Shown: positions 1 through 9,055 of the stretch, piece by piece
Layout of the letters: every line of letters starts with the position of its first letter
Position numbering within the stretch: position 1 is the first letter of the stretch
NCBI GenBank assembly: GCA_024642205.1
Contig: JAHEBQ010000056.1
Span: 1 to 38,092 of the forward strand
DNA: 38,092 nucleotides
Direction of reading: 5' to 3'
Source of the DNA: Planctomycetaceae bacterium
GTDB lineage: Bacteria; Planctomycetota; Planctomycetia; Pirellulales; Pirellulaceae
Program-made: the position numbers and the translations under genes
The notes under the pieces: generated by a model
What the model was told of the DNA's origin: nothing
Databases searched by the model: none
What the model saw: only the letters and a program-made list of their open reading frames with translations

Positions 1-1483
1 GAATCAAGTTTACGACCAGTGCCATGTCAAACACGTTTTTCAGTTGGCGATACACAGGATACATGGTCGCCAGCGAATCGAAATGCTTGGTGAAATCACG
101 GGCAAACCCCTGCGTTGGACCGTTGGACTGTCCGGTGTGGATTCGTTCGCCCTGATCATTGATAAACTCATTCTCACTCAATACTTTCACGCCCGTTCCA
201 TGGAATGTGAACGTCGTACGATCAGCATCGGCGACAATGTCGTCATAGTTCAACGTGAACCACCAGCGCACAACGTCCATCGGCGGCGCGTCACCCTCGG
301 GCGTCAGCTGGAGACGATCCAGGTAGCTGGGGACTTCTGGAATCGTCGTTTCCAATCCCATACCCAACAGCTTCATGCGATAGTCGGCTTCGACCAGGAC
401 ACGAGCCGCGTGAGTTTCCGCATCGATCCCAAAGACTTCGATATCCTGTTGTCCCAGTGTTTCCCGAATACCCTCGGCCCAGCGTTTACCTTTCAGATTG
501 GTGGAGGCCAGAAATTGTTTTGTCGAAGCCAGGTTGTTTTGACGGGGAGTGATCGAACAACCAAATTTTCCGTTGTTTTCCCATGCATTTCGCAAACAGA
601 CGACGAAATCGTCGAGCTGTAAAACCGGTTTACCCGATTCGATGTTGACTGGTTGGCGCTCTTCGTTCATTTCCCAGGGACCGGCAGGACCCGCGATCAC
701 GATGTCGCCCGACTCCGGATAAATCATCAGGTACTGGATTTCAAAAATACCAGCCATGTTGCGCATCGTGGCATCGAGGGGTTTTCCCTGAGCCGCGAGC
801 GATTGAGCCGCTTTTTCCAGCCGAGTTAACGAGATTTTTCGCAACTCGCTTTTCCACGTTACTTGACGGTTGCCCGAATCGACTTGGGCTTGTTCACGAA
901 AATTGGCGGAGCCCTTGATTGTTTCCGTTTTTATTTTTTTGAGCGTGCCGCTGGGATCGACGAATACGCCAGCAGGATAGGCCTGCAAGGTACCAAGCCC
1001 CTGACCGGTATCCTGCCATGAGTCAGGTTGGATCGTGTTGGTAATCAAGTCCATCAGCGGCTGGAAATCGCGCGCCGTGATGCCGCCCGTCATCCCGTCT
1101 TTGACGCCTCCCTCTCCTCGGCGATTGGAAAGATCCGCCAGGGCATCGGCTCGTACTGTGTCCTGTTCGATTAATTCGGCGGTCTGGTAGGCACCGGAGG
1201 ATGCACCGGATTCCATCTGAGCTTCCGCAATCTGGGACAGCCAATGATCGCGCTGGCCCGTTTCGAGTGTCGTGGCGATTTCAATCGCAATGGGAAATTC
1301 ACCCGAGTTCAGGTGTTCCTCAATCGGCGCGGACGTAGCATCCTGAGCATATGACGTTGCGGTGATCAAAAGAAGAGCAGCAGCAATCGTGCTTCCGATC
1401 GTTCGAAAGCAAATCGTACGACAAGTCCGAACCACACCCCAAGCGACCGATGGCCGGTTGCCGCAACGTAAAAGAGTTAACAT
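1..1483 (-). CDS. Secreted DUF1598-like protein, partial (C-terminus outside window)
   Basis: An open frame of 494 codons runs off the left edge, so the C-terminal end is missing. The chosen ATG at 1483 is preceded by AAGGA at a normal distance. The first 46 or so residues hold a long basic leader, a hydrophobic stretch (IAAALLLITATSYA) and a likely signal-peptidase site before QDATSAP, so the protein is probably exported. The rest is soluble, without clear catalytic motifs. It has mixed alpha/beta character and a conserved-looking stretch near the left edge (FDSLATMYPVYRQLKNVFDMA). That stretch and the overall layout resemble the DUF1598 proteins known from planctomycetes; this is recognition by eye. 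Function is unknown. It faces away from its neighbours and appears to be a single-gene unit. Confidence 0.65.
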   Translation of the reverse strand, partial: MLTLLRCGNRPSVAWGVVRTCRTICFRTIGSTIAAALLLITATSYAQDATSAPIEEHLNSGEFPIAIEIATTLETGQRDHWLSQIAEAQMESGASSGAYQTAELIEQDTVRADALADLSNRRGEGGVKDGMTGGITARDFQPLMDLITNTIQPDSWQDTGQGLGTLQAYPAGVFVDPSGTLKKIKTETIKGSANFREQAQVDSGNRQVTWKSELRKISLTRLEKAAQSLAAQGKPLDATMRNMAGIFEIQYLMIYPESGDIVIAGPAGPWEMNEERQPVNIESGKPVLQLDDFVVCLRNAWENNGKFGCSITPRQNNLASTKQFLASTNLKGKRWAEGIRETLGQQDIEVFGIDAETHAARVLVEADYRMKLLGMGLETTIPEVPSYLDRLQLTPEGDAPPMDVVRWWFTLNYDDIVADADRTTFTFHGTGVKVLSENEFINDQGERIHTGQSNGPTQGFARDFTKHFDSLATMYPVYRQLKNVFDMALVVNLI

Positions 1484-1627
1484 CACTTGTTCCTTAGTGG
1501 GCCCCCGTTACATCATTGCAGTTTGGGCGGCATTGATCAAGTAAATTCTGTCCCGGACGCCTCTCGTTCCCGTTTTTCAACACGAAAGACATGATTCAGC
1601 TTGAGGTCATGTGTTTTTGAATTCGGA

Positions 1628-1864
1628 CTAATTCCAGAACCCGGCGACCCAGATCAAGAAAAAAATGATGGACATGAACCCAATCACCCAGACCGCGGAG
1701 CGAAACGCGTGGATGAGTATTTCGCGCAGATTCTCATGCCGAGTCGCTCCGTAGACCAGGCTGATGACAACAATCAACGGAATGGCATACCAGATCCGCG
1801 GTGTCATTCCAGCCAGCAAAGAAACGTTCGCAAAGGAGTGGTCGAGGATTGTTGACATGTTCAT
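1628..1864 (-). CDS. Small two-helix membrane protein, unknown function
   Basis: This 78-residue product has two hydrophobic segments, roughly residues 29-46 (WYAIPLIVVISLVYG) and 59-76 (VWVIGFMSIIFFLIWVAG), joined by a short polar loop (ATRHENLREI). It is probably an inner-membrane protein. I chose the ATG at 1864 because an AGG lies about seven bases upstream. The frame extends further to 1951, where it would overlap the upstream gene, and an ATG at 1858 is also possible. It lies 58 bases behind the DUF6677-like gene on the same strand, so the two are probably cotranscribed. I do not recognise a family. Confidence 0.6.
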   Translation of the reverse strand: MNMSTILDHSFANVSLLAGMTPRIWYAIPLIVVISLVYGATRHENLREILIHAFRSAVWVIGFMSIIFFLIWVAGFWN

Positions 1865-1922
1865 CTTAAAGCCTGGTGGATTGCCTGCCATTGAGCTGGA
1901 CAGGTCGAAAAGTCGAGACGGG

Positions 1923-2600
1923 TTATCGCCGTTTCTTGTGTTTGGATTCAAGCCGTTCGCGCTGGGCCGGTGTCAAGATCGCCGGACCACAAAATGCGTC
2001 ATAGATTGCCAAAAGATTCAACAGACCAGCGATGACCGTGAAGAGTGTTCCCAGTTCAAAGTAGTGCTTGTAGTCGTAATGCCATCGACCCAGAGTGTCA
2101 GTTTGAACTTGGGTTCTCGGGTCCATTTCTTCGGGATGGATCGGTCCGGCAGGTGGGGCCATGAATCCATCCTTCAAGGTCCTTCCCGTGTAACCATTGG
2201 AGTTTTCGGGTGTAATCGTTCGAAACGCCATGGAGGGCATGCTGTAATCTGCTGGGAAACGCTCACACAATACCCAATAAGGGTCATTTCCATTTTTCGT
2301 CTTCATTGATTGAACAATGGCAGGTAATGCGGGAGCTCCAACTCCCAATTGGCAAATGTACTGCCAGCGCATGTCCCCTTTCTTGAATGAAGCGTAAACC
2401 ACGCGACCGTGACCGAGCCCCAGTCCAAAAAAGAATGTGCTCAACACACAGATCATGAACAGGAACCCTTTGGCGAATCGGCGTTGATAAAAATGCCCTG
2501 CCCCGGGCCAGATCCAGGCCAGAAATGCGGCCCAATACGGGTCTTGGAGATCTACAACGATTGGCTCGCCGGATTCCTGTGGATAAACTATTTCGGGCAT
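1923..2600 (-). CDS. DUF6677-like membrane protein
   Basis: The 225-residue protein begins with a cytosolic stretch and then DPYWAAFLAWIWPGAGHFYQRRFAKG, which resembles the first helix of TM2-type proteins (P-GAGHFYQ-R...KG). A second hydrophobic segment follows (FLFMICVLSTFFFGLGLG). The middle is long and polar with many Pro and Gly residues. A last hydrophobic segment (LFTVIAGLLNLLAIYDAF) precedes a basic tail ending in KHKKRR. The layout matches planctomycete proteins annotated as DUF6677; I infer this from memory of the family. Function is unknown. No strong Shine-Dalgarno site is visible. It diverges from rsmE across about 170 bases and leads a probable two-gene unit with the small membrane protein downstream. 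Confidence 0.65.
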   Translation of the reverse strand: MPEIVYPQESGEPIVVDLQDPYWAAFLAWIWPGAGHFYQRRFAKGFLFMICVLSTFFFGLGLGHGRVVYASFKKGDMRWQYICQLGVGAPALPAIVQSMKTKNGNDPYWVLCERFPADYSMPSMAFRTITPENSNGYTGRTLKDGFMAPPAGPIHPEEMDPRTQVQTDTLGRWHYDYKHYFELGTLFTVIAGLLNLLAIYDAFCGPAILTPAQRERLESKHKKRR

Positions 2601-2773
2601 AACGTTCGCTTGTGGATTCGTTCGGTTGATTCGATGCGACTGGCTAAACTAAAACCAGGCGCGGCTCGTGGGCTGGCCTGAATTCGCTGCGTCGGTCAAC
2701 GGGCTTGATCGGACGTGCGGCCATTTTAACTTTCCTCTCTCAGCGTACCAGATCAAACTGGGGACGTTCGTAC

Positions 2774-3505
2774 ATGTCTTACCGATTTTTTCTGGAAGCC
2801 AAGCCGAGTGCCGAGTTGATCACCTTGGAGGGAGATCAAGCTCATCATGCCGTTCAAGTGATGCGATTCAAAATCGGGGACGCGATCGTCCTGTTCGATG
2901 GCTCCGGCGTGGAATATCACGCCGTAATCGATCAAATTGCAAAAAAACGCCTTGAACTTCGCATTTTGGATACGGTTTCGCTCGAGAGATCCCTGGACAC
3001 AAAGATGACGCTGGCGGTGGCAATGCCCAAAGGTGACCGACAAAAGTTTTTGATCGAGAAACTTGTCGAACTAGGAGTCGAATGCCTGGTTCCGCTCAAG
3101 ACGACGCGATCGGTCGCAAATGTCAACGAAAAAGTCCTGCAGCGCTTGAAAAAACAGGTCGTTGAAGCATGCAAACAATGCGGTCGAAACAGGTTGATGG
3201 AAATCACCGAGGAGAAATCACTTTCCCAGTTTTCTGAAGATCTTGGTTCCGGATGCCAGAAATTTGTCGCCGATCCCTACCGAGGCATGCCCGTTTCTCA
3301 ATGGTTGAATCGCAGTTGTTCAAGCACAGAATCAAGACAGATAGCTGTCGCAATCGGCCCCGAAGGTGGATTTGATGAACTGGAAAACGAGTTGGCTCAC
3401 GCATTAGGGATTCAACCTCTTCACTTGGGCCCCGCGATTCTCCGAGTCGAGACGGCCGCACTGGCCGTTGCTGCGATCTTTGGAATTGGGAATGAAATTG
3501 AGTAA
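2774..3505 (+). CDS. rsmE: 16S rRNA (uracil-1498-N3)-methyltransferase RsmE
   Basis: RsmE methylates N3 of U1498 in 16S rRNA using S-adenosylmethionine. The 243-residue length is normal for the family. The N-terminal PUA-like part (residues 1 to about 70, MSYRFFLEAKP...GDQAHHAVQVMRFKIGD) carries the usual H-hxxVLR-like region. The C-terminal SPOUT domain shows the knot motifs IGPEGGFDELE and LGPAILRVETAALAV, which are diagnostic. The start at 2774 follows GGGGA about ten bases upstream and fits the usual N-terminus; the frame stays open to 2705 but adds non-family sequence. It stands alone, divergent from the DUF6677-like gene. Confidence 0.93.
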   Translation: MSYRFFLEAKPSAELITLEGDQAHHAVQVMRFKIGDAIVLFDGSGVEYHAVIDQIAKKRLELRILDTVSLERSLDTKMTLAVAMPKGDRQKFLIEKLVELGVECLVPLKTTRSVANVNEKVLQRLKKQVVEACKQCGRNRLMEITEEKSLSQFSEDLGSGCQKFVADPYRGMPVSQWLNRSCSSTESRQIAVAIGPEGGFDELENELAHALGIQPLHLGPAILRVETAALAVAAIFGIGNEIE

Positions 3506-3810
3506 AGGGTCCAACGGCTTGCGGGAACTGAAAAATACAAGTCCGATCCGATCGTTGTGGGTTACTAATCCTCACTCGGAATCATGGCGGCTACCGTCGT
3601 GCATGCGGTCGGGCGGTGAAGTCCAGAAAGAGAATTATCAACCATCGAAATTGAATGGGTCGACGTCCTCACAACACGACCCAGAGCGAATGCAAACCGC
3701 CAACGCTTTCCCCGTTATTTCGCTGAGTCTCAAACAAAACCGGCGGCGTCTCAGGGCTGGGAGTTCGCGTCCTGAGCACCTGTCAATCTGTCTCGGAACT
3801 TCTAACCGTC
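3506..3810. other. Intergenic stretch after rsmE, no gene seen
   Basis: About 300 bases between rsmE and the operator region of the PepSY-like gene. A 126-codon frame overlaps the end of rsmE and continues here, but its product is Ser/Arg/Pro-rich, lacks a start with a ribosome site and looks like chance coding. I see no RNA gene or convincing terminator. Confidence 0.5.
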
Positions 3811-3843
3811 CTATCATGGGATTCTCATTATCCTCTCATGTCC
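3811..3843 (+). promoter_or_regulatory. Three TNTCAT direct repeats at 11-bp steps, probable response-regulator operator
   Basis: TATCAT at 3812, TCTCAT at 3823 and TCTCAT at 3834 are spaced exactly 11 bases apart, about one helical turn. OmpR/PhoB-type regulators bind such tandem direct repeats in line on one DNA face. The last repeat covers the place where a -35 box would be for the -10 hexamer at 3851, as in activator-dependent promoters. The regulator encoded at 4979-5653 is the obvious candidate to bind here. Binding itself is inferred. Confidence 0.45.
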
Positions 3844-3850
3844 GATAGTC

Positions 3851-3856
3851 TATGAT
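3851..3856 (+). promoter_or_regulatory. Likely -10 hexamer of the PepSY-like gene
   Basis: TATGAT differs from the sigma-70 consensus at one base. The sequence 17 bases upstream (TTATCC) is a poor -35 box, which would fit activation by a factor bound to the repeats at 3811-3843. Transcription would start near 3863 and leave a leader of about 85 bases before the ATG at 3949. Confidence 0.4.
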
Positions 3857-3948
3857 CCACTTTCTGAGACTGGTTAACACGGACCGGTAACTTGGATATC
3901 AAGTCGGCAATTTTGCCCGATTCAATTGTCTTACCTTGGGAGCTGAAC

Positions 3949-4773
<825 letters not shown>

Positions 4774-4832
4774 CGGACGGTGTGGTTGCCGTTGTTAACA
4801 GATTCCAACCCGGCCTGGCTTCAACTTGAAAG

Positions 4833-4876
4833 ACGATCGAGCCCGTTTCCTCCAGGGAAACGAGCGATCGTTTTTT
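4833..4876 (+). terminator. Intrinsic terminator after the PepSY-like gene
   Basis: ACGATCG (4833-4839) pairs with CGATCGT (4865-4871), and inside it CGTTTCC (4844-4850) pairs with GGAAACG (4856-4862) around a five-base loop. Small internal loops separate the two stems. Six T follow directly at 4871-4876. This is a classic rho-independent terminator and it separates the PepSY-like gene from the two-component genes. Confidence 0.8.
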
Positions 4877-4978
4877 CACGATCCGGAGGGAAAAACGCGG
4901 AGGTTCAGTTGCGGTCCCTGGGTCAGGTCAACACTTCGGAAGCCGGGAGAAACACCGGTTCATTTTTTGGGCAAAGCC

Positions 4979-5653
4979 ATGCGTGTGCTGGTCGTTGAAG
5001 ACTACAGGCCGATTCGGGAATCGATCGTTAAAGGGCTACGTGAAGCGGACTATGCCGTGGACGAAGCCGACAATGGGAAAGACGGGCTTTGGTATGCCCA
5101 ATCCCAACAGTACGATGTCATTGTTCTTGACCTGATGTTGCCGGAGATTGACGGACTGACGATCCTGAAAAAAATCCGCGGAACGGATGCTGACACGAGT
5201 GTTCTCGTTCTTACAGCCCGCAGTGAAATCGAGGATCGCGTTTCCGGTTTGGACGCTGGTGCTGACGACTACCTGGTCAAGCCGTTTGCGTTTGCGGAAC
5301 TGCTGGCCAGAATCAAGACGCTGATTCGCAGGAAATATGATGCCAGGAGCCCGGTCATTGAAATCGAAGATTTGATCATCGATATGGCGCGGCGGAGGGT
5401 GACGCGAAATGACAAGCTGATCGAGTTGACAGCGCGCGAATATGTTCTGCTTGAATACTTGGCCCTGCGAACTGGTGAAGTCGTCACGCGGAGAGATATC
5501 TGGGCTCATGTCTATGACTTCCACGATGATCTGCAAAGCAATGTTGTGGATGTCTACATCGGATATTTGCGCAAAAAGATTGAATCAGATGAAACCACCA
5601 AGTTGATACATACGCGACGTGGACTTGGATACGTGCTCGGCGAAATCAAATAA
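4979..5653 (+). CDS. OmpR/PhoB-family response regulator
   Basis: A 224-residue DNA-binding response regulator. Residues 1 to about 115 form the receiver: acidic pair near E7-D8 (VVEDY), phospho-acceptor Asp51 (YDVIVLDLMLPEIDG), Thr79 (LVLTAR) and Lys101 (LVKPFAF). Residues about 125-224 form the winged-helix domain (LIELTAREYVLLEYLA, then NVVDVYIGYLRKKIE and TRRGLGYVL). The ATG at 4979 gives the standard N-terminus MRVLVVED; the longer frame from 4826 runs through the upstream terminator. The ribosome site is weak. The stop overlaps the kinase start by one base (TAATG), so the two are translated together. It probably acts on the 11-bp repeats at 3811-3843; I see no matching repeats in front of its own start. 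Confidence 0.92.
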   Translation: MRVLVVEDYRPIRESIVKGLREADYAVDEADNGKDGLWYAQSQQYDVIVLDLMLPEIDGLTILKKIRGTDADTSVLVLTARSEIEDRVSGLDAGADDYLVKPFAFAELLARIKTLIRRKYDARSPVIEIEDLIIDMARRRVTRNDKLIELTAREYVLLEYLALRTGEVVTRRDIWAHVYDFHDDLQSNVVDVYIGYLRKKIESDETTKLIHTRRGLGYVLGEIK

Positions 5654-7155
5654 TGCGTTCACTTCAATCCAAATTGATGCTCTGGATCGGACTGGCAATC
5701 GCTACCATTTTGGCCGTCGCTGGCTTGATGATCTACTTTGCCGTCTACCACGCGTTGCTCAACCAGTTTGATGCTGCGCTTGATCGAACGGTTCACACCC
5801 TGGCATATTTGGTTGAGACCGATGGCGAGCGAATCCAATCTGACATGGCTGGAGGCGAGCCTCCCCAGTTTGTGGCCAACGAAAAACCGGACTACTATCA
5901 GATATTTCGTGACGGCGGCGGAGTCGTTGAATCTTCTTCATCGTTGAAGGGCGGTTCGTTGCCAATGATGCGTCTGCGTGGCAAGGGCCCGGTTTTTGAA
6001 TTCTTGACGCTTCCGGATGGTCGAGCAGGCCGGGTCGTCGCAATTAAAGTTGTTCCCCGTTTTGATTCACACGAAGAAGACGACGATGAAGAAGACCAAA
6101 ATGACAGCTCGATTGATCGCGGTTTTGACGAGGATCCTGTTGGATTCGAAATGAGCCAATCTTCGAATTCACCGACTCCGTCGCCAGTTACGCTGGTGTT
6201 TGCCAGAGATATGGAGGAGCTGAACGACACGCTTGCTCAAATTTGGTGGTTGATTGCAATCGTCACGATCGTCGCGATCATGTTTGGGTTGGGTATTGCG
6301 GCCTGGGTCGCACGGCTGGGGCTCCGACCGCTTCGAAACGCTGTTGGCAGAATCTCAAGTATCGATGGCATGCACCTCGATATCCGACTCGACCCGACGA
6401 ATGCACCGAGTGAAGTTCAGCCGACGATTGTGGCCCTCAATCAGATGCTGGACCGTTTGAAGGATACGTTTCTGAGAGAGCGAGAGTTTTCGGCCAACGT
6501 GGCTCATGAGCTGCGAACTCCACTGGCCGGCATCAAGAGTACAATTGAAGTCGCTGTCTCCAGGAAGCGTGAATCCGACGAGTACCAAGCTGCGTTTGGT
6601 GATTGCCTGGCGATCTGCGATGACACCGAAGCCATCATTGATAACCTGTTTACCCTGTCCCGTATCGATGCTGGCAAATGCATGGTCCGGCGAGAATCGG
6701 TCGATTTGACCTGGTTGATGCGCGAATGCTGGAAACCATTTGAGGAAATCGCCCGGCAAAACGGGTTGTCGGTTTCCTGGAGTCTGGACGAGTCGGTTCG
6801 TTTGCCTGTCGATCCGGAGAAACTGCGTCTGGTCCTGCGCAATCTCTTCGATAATGCTGTCTCGTATTCAAGCAATCGCAGTTCGGTCGAAATTCGTTGT
6901 CGACAGATGGAACGAACAAAAACCAATCGAGTCCAATTTCAAATTACCAACACTTCGTCCCGACTTCAGCAGAGAGACGTTCCGTATTTGTTCGAGCGAT
7001 TCTGGCGAGCGGACAAATCTCGCAGCCAAACCGGACGACACAGCGGATTAGGATTACCTCTGTGTCGCTCGCTGATTCGATTGCTGGGAGGGAACATCGA
7101 CGCGAGTCTGGATGGTGCCCGCTTTCGGATCAGCGTCGAATTGCCGGCGGAATGA
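5653..7155 (+). CDS. Membrane sensor histidine kinase with acidic sensor loop
   Basis: The 500-residue kinase partners the regulator it overlaps. TM1 is about residues 9-31 (LWIGLAIATILAVAGLMIYF). The extracytosolic domain covers about 32-193 and holds a strongly acidic patch at 141-151 (EEDDDEEDQND). TM2 is about 198-222 and HAMP about 222-275. The dimerisation/phospho-acceptor helix carries His285 (NVAHELRTPLAG). The ATPase domain shows the N box (LRNLFDNAVSYSS), a shortened G1 region and the G2 box (SGLGLPLCRSL). This is an EnvZ/CusS-like architecture. The acidic loop resembles the principle of PhoQ, where acidic residues near the membrane bind divalent cations or cationic peptides. Ligand is inferred, not shown. 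Nothing notable is seen in the following 240 bases. Confidence 0.9.
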   Translation: MRSLQSKLMLWIGLAIATILAVAGLMIYFAVYHALLNQFDAALDRTVHTLAYLVETDGERIQSDMAGGEPPQFVANEKPDYYQIFRDGGGVVESSSSLKGGSLPMMRLRGKGPVFEFLTLPDGRAGRVVAIKVVPRFDSHEEDDDEEDQNDSSIDRGFDEDPVGFEMSQSSNSPTPSPVTLVFARDMEELNDTLAQIWWLIAIVTIVAIMFGLGIAAWVARLGLRPLRNAVGRISSIDGMHLDIRLDPTNAPSEVQPTIVALNQMLDRLKDTFLREREFSANVAHELRTPLAGIKSTIEVAVSRKRESDEYQAAFGDCLAICDDTEAIIDNLFTLSRIDAGKCMVRRESVDLTWLMRECWKPFEEIARQNGLSVSWSLDESVRLPVDPEKLRLVLRNLFDNAVSYSSNRSSVEIRCRQMERTKTNRVQFQITNTSSRLQQRDVPYLFERFWRADKSRSQTGRHSGLGLPLCRSLIRLLGGNIDASLDGARFRISVELPAE

Positions 7156-7399
7156 GCCAGAATGCGCATGGTCGTCGTTGAAACGGACCATTGCGGCATG
7201 CGAAGTTGGGACATTGAATTGGTCCGGACACTCTTGGATTTCAATTTGGACAATCAGTGATATGGCGAGAATCTTATATCAACAGCAAACAACGTGACGT
7301 CAAAAGGTTTATCCACAATGACCCATCGAGGCCACGTGGTTCCAGAAGCCAAACAGATCCCGTGGCCGCGCGCAGTGCCGCCGGGTTGACACCTTCGCT

Positions 7400-8941
7400 T
7401 CAGTTCGACTTCACGTCGGTTGCGTGTGCCGCCCGGTTCATCCAATTCCAGGTCGTCTCCCGGTAAGTGCTTGGCTTGAGCAACCAACGATCGGTGTGTC
7501 CGGATTTCGCAAGTTGATTCGGGAACGTGCCGAAAATCTCGTCGGTTTTGATATAGACAAACCTGAAATTGGAGGCGTCCGACAGTGTAGAGCGGATAAA
7601 GGTCTCCGTATCGCGTTCATTTCCGTTCTGGCTGACGAGATAAGGACGCTCGCCGACGCGTTGGAGGCGCTCCCTGGCTTTGATCCTGTAACGCTCAAGC
7701 GGCTGCCCCCAGGTTGTTCCGTTCCACTGTCTGACGCCATCAAAATGATCGTGCGCGACGAATGCCGTCCAGAGTTTGGAGATTTCGTCGTCATGGAGTC
7801 CAATGTAATTGACGCCGATCGCTCCCCGTGAAAATCCGCAAAGGACGACCGCCTTGGGATCAGCGCCGTAGTCATCAATGATTCGCGGCACGTTCATTTT
7901 GGCGTACGCCATTGTGGCGGCTTCATCACCCCACCAGGTTACCGCATTGCCGGTGTGATCGTCGCGGATGAACGGGAGCGAAACCCAGATATGTCGGCCA
8001 CCGGAAAGCCCAAACCCGAGCGCGGCGTCTTCCGGTCTGCCAGTTGAACCCGAATTCGGATGATAGTTGCCGGTGAATTCGAAGATGATTGGCAAAGGCG
8101 GTCCTCCAGGTTTCCAGTTGGCAGGCAGGAAAAGCGTGTGGAAAACATTTGTCCCCTCGTACTCCGCCGGCGTTATGGTAACGCGTCGACCAGCCGCCGG
8201 AGGACCGCTGCTCAGCTTTGGCACCACGAGTATTTCCTGACTGGATTGGGGTAACGTTGCGTCTGCTTGATCCCTCGGCGAAATGCGGAAGTTACGTACT
8301 GCCAGTTTCCCATGGGCAAATGTCAAGGTTACGCTGGTTTTTTCACGGGCGAGTGCCGCGTGTTGGATTTGGGTCTGAAAGTCACCAATGGTCAGATTGC
8401 CTTGGTCGCCCCGAACGGCCAGTTTGACCTTCACCCATCGTTCGTTAATGGCAGGCAGGTCGGGAAGTCCCTGGGGCCTGATTGAATCGCCCTTATTCTC
8501 CTTGGAAGACGTGGAAGCCCATGCAATCAAGCGGGTTGGCACTTTCGACGGACCGGTTGTAGCTCCGTATGTTTCGTCAGCCATCGTGACTCGAAAAATG
8601 TGACCTTCACCATTTAACGTGAACACCACCCGCTGGCATTTACCGGCCTTCAGCTCAAATTCGATGTCAGCGTTTTTGAATTCTCGGTGCCATTTCAGTA
8701 TGGGTCCATGGTTTTTGTATTTGGCGTACAGCTCCGGGTCAGCGATACAGCTTGCCATTTGGTTTTGAAATTTCCAGGCTCCCCGTTCAGCCAGTCGGCC
8801 GATCTGTTCGGCCGCCGAGAAGTCATCAACGAACGCAAAATCCGACTTCGAATGAAGGCTGAAATGGCGGTGATCTTGAGCCAACGACACCGCGGTTATC
8901 AGTATCATTGCAACCAGGGCAAATACGGTCGTCTTCATCAA
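7400..8941 (-). CDS. Secreted alpha/beta-hydrolase (esterase-like) with N-terminal beta-sandwich-type module
   Basis: The 513-residue protein begins with a signal peptide (MMKTTVFALVAMILITAVSLAQ). Residues about 35-225 look like a laminin-G/DUF1080-type beta-sandwich (FAFVDDFSAAEQ...GAWKFQNQMASCI...FKNADIEFELKAG...INERWVKVKLAV...GKLAVRNFRIS), a module often seen on planctomycete polysaccharide enzymes. Residues about 245-500 are an alpha/beta-hydrolase: an oxyanion-side strand (PLPIIFEFTGNYHP), the nucleophile elbow GFSRG with Ser371, and late Asp and His candidates (GNERDTET, SGHTDRW). It may remove ester groups from a sugar polymer or cleave a related ester outside the cytosol; substrate is unknown. 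It is encoded behind, and in the same direction as, the secreted FAD oxidoreductase, 114 bases away, so they may be one unit. Confidence 0.8.
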   Translation of the reverse strand: MMKTTVFALVAMILITAVSLAQDHRHFSLHSKSDFAFVDDFSAAEQIGRLAERGAWKFQNQMASCIADPELYAKYKNHGPILKWHREFKNADIEFELKAGKCQRVVFTLNGEGHIFRVTMADETYGATTGPSKVPTRLIAWASTSSKENKGDSIRPQGLPDLPAINERWVKVKLAVRGDQGNLTIGDFQTQIQHAALAREKTSVTLTFAHGKLAVRNFRISPRDQADATLPQSSQEILVVPKLSSGPPAAGRRVTITPAEYEGTNVFHTLFLPANWKPGGPPLPIIFEFTGNYHPNSGSTGRPEDAALGFGLSGGRHIWVSLPFIRDDHTGNAVTWWGDEAATMAYAKMNVPRIIDDYGADPKAVVLCGFSRGAIGVNYIGLHDDEISKLWTAFVAHDHFDGVRQWNGTTWGQPLERYRIKARERLQRVGERPYLVSQNGNERDTETFIRSTLSDASNFRFVYIKTDEIFGTFPNQLAKSGHTDRWLLKPSTYRETTWNWMNRAAHATDVKSN

Positions 8942-9055
8942 CTACCTCTTGAGGGATCGCGTCGATTGGCAGCCTGAAATCCAATCTTGCGTCATTGCTT
9001 CAAACTGTTGAAACTCGGTTGGTCCTTTGTCAGGGGAATCCAGACCGATCGCCTG

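Noticed and set aside
3468..3848. 126-codon plus-strand frame overlapping the end of rsmE
   Set aside because: It has no ribosome site, odd composition and covers the operator-like repeats; it looks like a chance frame.
7309..7317. Perfect DnaA box (TTATCCACA) between the histidine kinase and the esterase gene
   Set aside because: It is a single site with no cluster, AT-rich unwinding region or dnaA/dnaN neighbours, so it is no evidence for a replication origin.
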